Below, one piece after another: positions 30,700-32,103 of a DNA stretch of 32,103 nucleotides. Location: positions 1-32,103 of the forward strand of contig JADFVW010000138.1 in assembly GCA_015222725.1 (NCBI GenBank), read 5' to 3'. The notes beneath the pieces were generated by a model. That model had not been told where the DNA came from. It did not search any database and worked only from the letters and a program-made list of their open reading frames with translations. Position 1 is the stretch's first letter; each line of letters begins with the position of its first letter. A program made the position numbers and the translations under genes. Source of the stretch: Pseudomonadota bacterium. Its GTDB lineage: Bacteria > Pseudomonadota > Gammaproteobacteria > Pseudomonadales > Halieaceae.

Positions 30700-31341
30700 T
30701 TACACTAGCTCGAGAGTGCGTGACAGCCTCTGGGAGGCCTCCAGCAATTGTTTCCTCTGCATCAGTAGCTTCCAGCGTCTACCCCCTAACTGCCGCCACA
30801 AAAAGGCCGAGCGTATGCCCGCCAGTAAAAGGGTGCGGATAATGTCGGCGTTCTGGGAGTTCTGCAGATGGTTGGCGCTGCCGTTCACTTTTATACGGAA
30901 GCGAAAAGTACTCAGGGTGTCTTGATAAATGGCTGAAACACTGTGACAAACATCGTGAACATGTCCGGAAAAGTGCTCGGATTTAAAGCTGGCGTGCTCC
31001 AGTCGGGAGCGCACAACAGCCTGCATACTGGCATTGGTGGCGAACTGCCTTTCCAGGTGGAGAATGCTAAATACATAGCGTACCACATCGCGGGTTTCCG
31101 GCGCCTGCCGGCTCGCGAGAATGCTGCTCAGGTTTTGCAGGCCAAGTTTTACGCCGCCAATTCCCCCGAACAGGTCCTCTGCCTTGTTCATGTCAAAAAC
31201 AAAAAGGCTATTGACGGAGGGTTCCAGGAAGTCGACCGGGTAGCTACCGCTTTTGGATATCTGGTCAACCATACGGGCCACCTGGGCCACGCCTGCCAGT
31301 GCAATAGCTTGTTGTTCTATTTTTCCCGAAGACTTGGCCAT
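30700..31341 (-). CDS. hflD: High-frequency lysogenization protein HflD homolog
   Basis: IEQQAIALAGVAQVARMVDQISKSG...SIL...IRTLLLAGIRSAFLWRQLGGRRWKLLMQRKQLL; position between mnmA and purB. Confidence 0.93.
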   Translation of the reverse strand: MAKSSGKIEQQAIALAGVAQVARMVDQISKSGSYPVDFLEPSVNSLFVFDMNKAEDLFGGIGGVKLGLQNLSSILASRQAPETRDVVRYVFSILHLERQFATNASMQAVVRSRLEHASFKSEHFSGHVHDVCHSVSAIYQDTLSTFRFRIKVNGSANHLQNSQNADIIRTLLLAGIRSAFLWRQLGGRRWKLLMQRKQLLEASQRLSRTLELV

Positions 31342-32103
31342 TTAATGTGTACTCTCGATAACGCCGCCACCCAGGCAGAGATCACCCTGATAAAAAACAA
31401 CCGATTGCCCCGGCGTGACTGCGCGCTGGGGTTCATCGAATGTTACGGTGTAACCACTTTCAGTCGCAGTAAGCTGGCAATCCTGGTCCGCTTGCCGGTA
31501 GCGTACTTTGGCCGACAGGCGAACCGATGCCTGTTCGCAGGAAGGCAGGGGTTCTTCACCCGACACCCAGAACACATCGCCGGTAGTCAGCGTCGATTTA
31601 AACAGGGCAGGGTGGTCATTGCCCTGTGCTACCAGCAACACATTATTCGCCAGATCTTTTTCCACCACATACCAGGGTGCATCACCATGGTTGGCGGTCC
31701 CGCCGATGCCCAGCCCCTGGCGCTGGCCAATGGTGTGGTACATAAGGCCCTGGTGCTGGCCCAGCAACTCCCCATCCTCCAGGCTGTGGATCTCGCCCGC
31801 CTGCGCCGGAATATATTGCTTAAGAAAATCGCTGAAGCGGCGTTCCCCAATGAAACAGATGCCGGTAGAATCTTTTTTGTTGTGGGTAACAAGGCCGTGT
31901 TGCTCGGCAATTTTCCGCACTTCGGGCTTTTCGATCTCTCCCACGGGGAAGAGGGTCTTTTCGAGTTCTTCGTGCCCGACTGCATGAAGAAAATAACTCT
32001 GGTCCTTGTTGCTGTCCAGGCCTTTTAACAGTGTCCCTTTGCCCATTTGTTCACCACGCCGGGTGTAATGGCCGGTGGCTATAAAATCCGCCCCAAGTGC
32101 CAG
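31342..32103 (-). CDS. mnmA: tRNA-specific 2-thiouridylase MnmA (partial, 5' end beyond window)
   Basis: [16 protein letters not shown]...[18 protein letters not shown]...[30 protein letters not shown]...[24 protein letters not shown]; reads out to base 32103. Confidence 0.95.
   Translation of the reverse strand: MALGADFIATGHYTRRGEQMGKGTLLKGLDSNKDQSYFLHAVGHEELEKTLFPVGEIEKPEVRKIAEQHGLVTHNKKDSTGICFIGERRFSDFLKQYIPAQAGEIHSLEDGELLGQHQGLMYHTIGQRQGLGIGGTANHGDAPWYVVEKDLANNVLLVAQGNDHPALFKSTLTTGDVFWVSGEEPLPSCEQASVRLSAKVRYRQADQDCQLTATESGYTVTFDEPQRAVTPGQSVVFYQGDLCLGGGVIESTH

Noticed and set aside
30943-32028. 361-aa plus-strand ORF
   Set aside because: Lies antisense to hflD and mnmA, both clearly recognisable; composition and lack of family motifs indicate a shadow ORF.

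Overview
This 32.1 kb window reads as a gene-dense chromosomal segment of a gammaproteobacterium. The cysB/thrH/pabB and purB/hflD/mnmA neighbourhoods resemble those of pseudomonads and marine relatives. About 29 protein-coding genes are supportable. They are: NUDIX, rmuC and bcp; a candidate catabolic cluster (MBL hydrolase, amidohydrolase, SnoaL/NTF2-like protein, outer-membrane transporter-like protein, and a convergent marR + acyl-CoA ligase pair); an ExoIII/Crc-family nuclease and a stand-alone yajC; a PLP enzyme, AGCS symporter, CoA-hydrolase/transferase and 5'-nucleotidase run; cysB, thrH, a small Cys-rich protein and pabB; a complete propionyl-CoA to succinyl-CoA operon (carboxyltransferase, divergent long biotin carboxylase-BCCP, epimerase, mutase, MeaB); a PLD-like/DUF protein, a RoxA-like cupin, purB, hflD and a truncated mnmA. 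I saw no mobile element, CRISPR array, rRNA or tRNA. The points most worth following up are the atypical biotin-dependent carboxylase pair in the methylmalonyl operon, a 113-bp near-perfect inverted repeat between purB and the roxA-like gene, a catalytically intact Crc-like ExoIII, a yajC outside its usual context, and a conserved-looking Cys-rich membrane-anchored small protein. I found no clear evidence of a defence or otherwise wholly novel multi-gene system.
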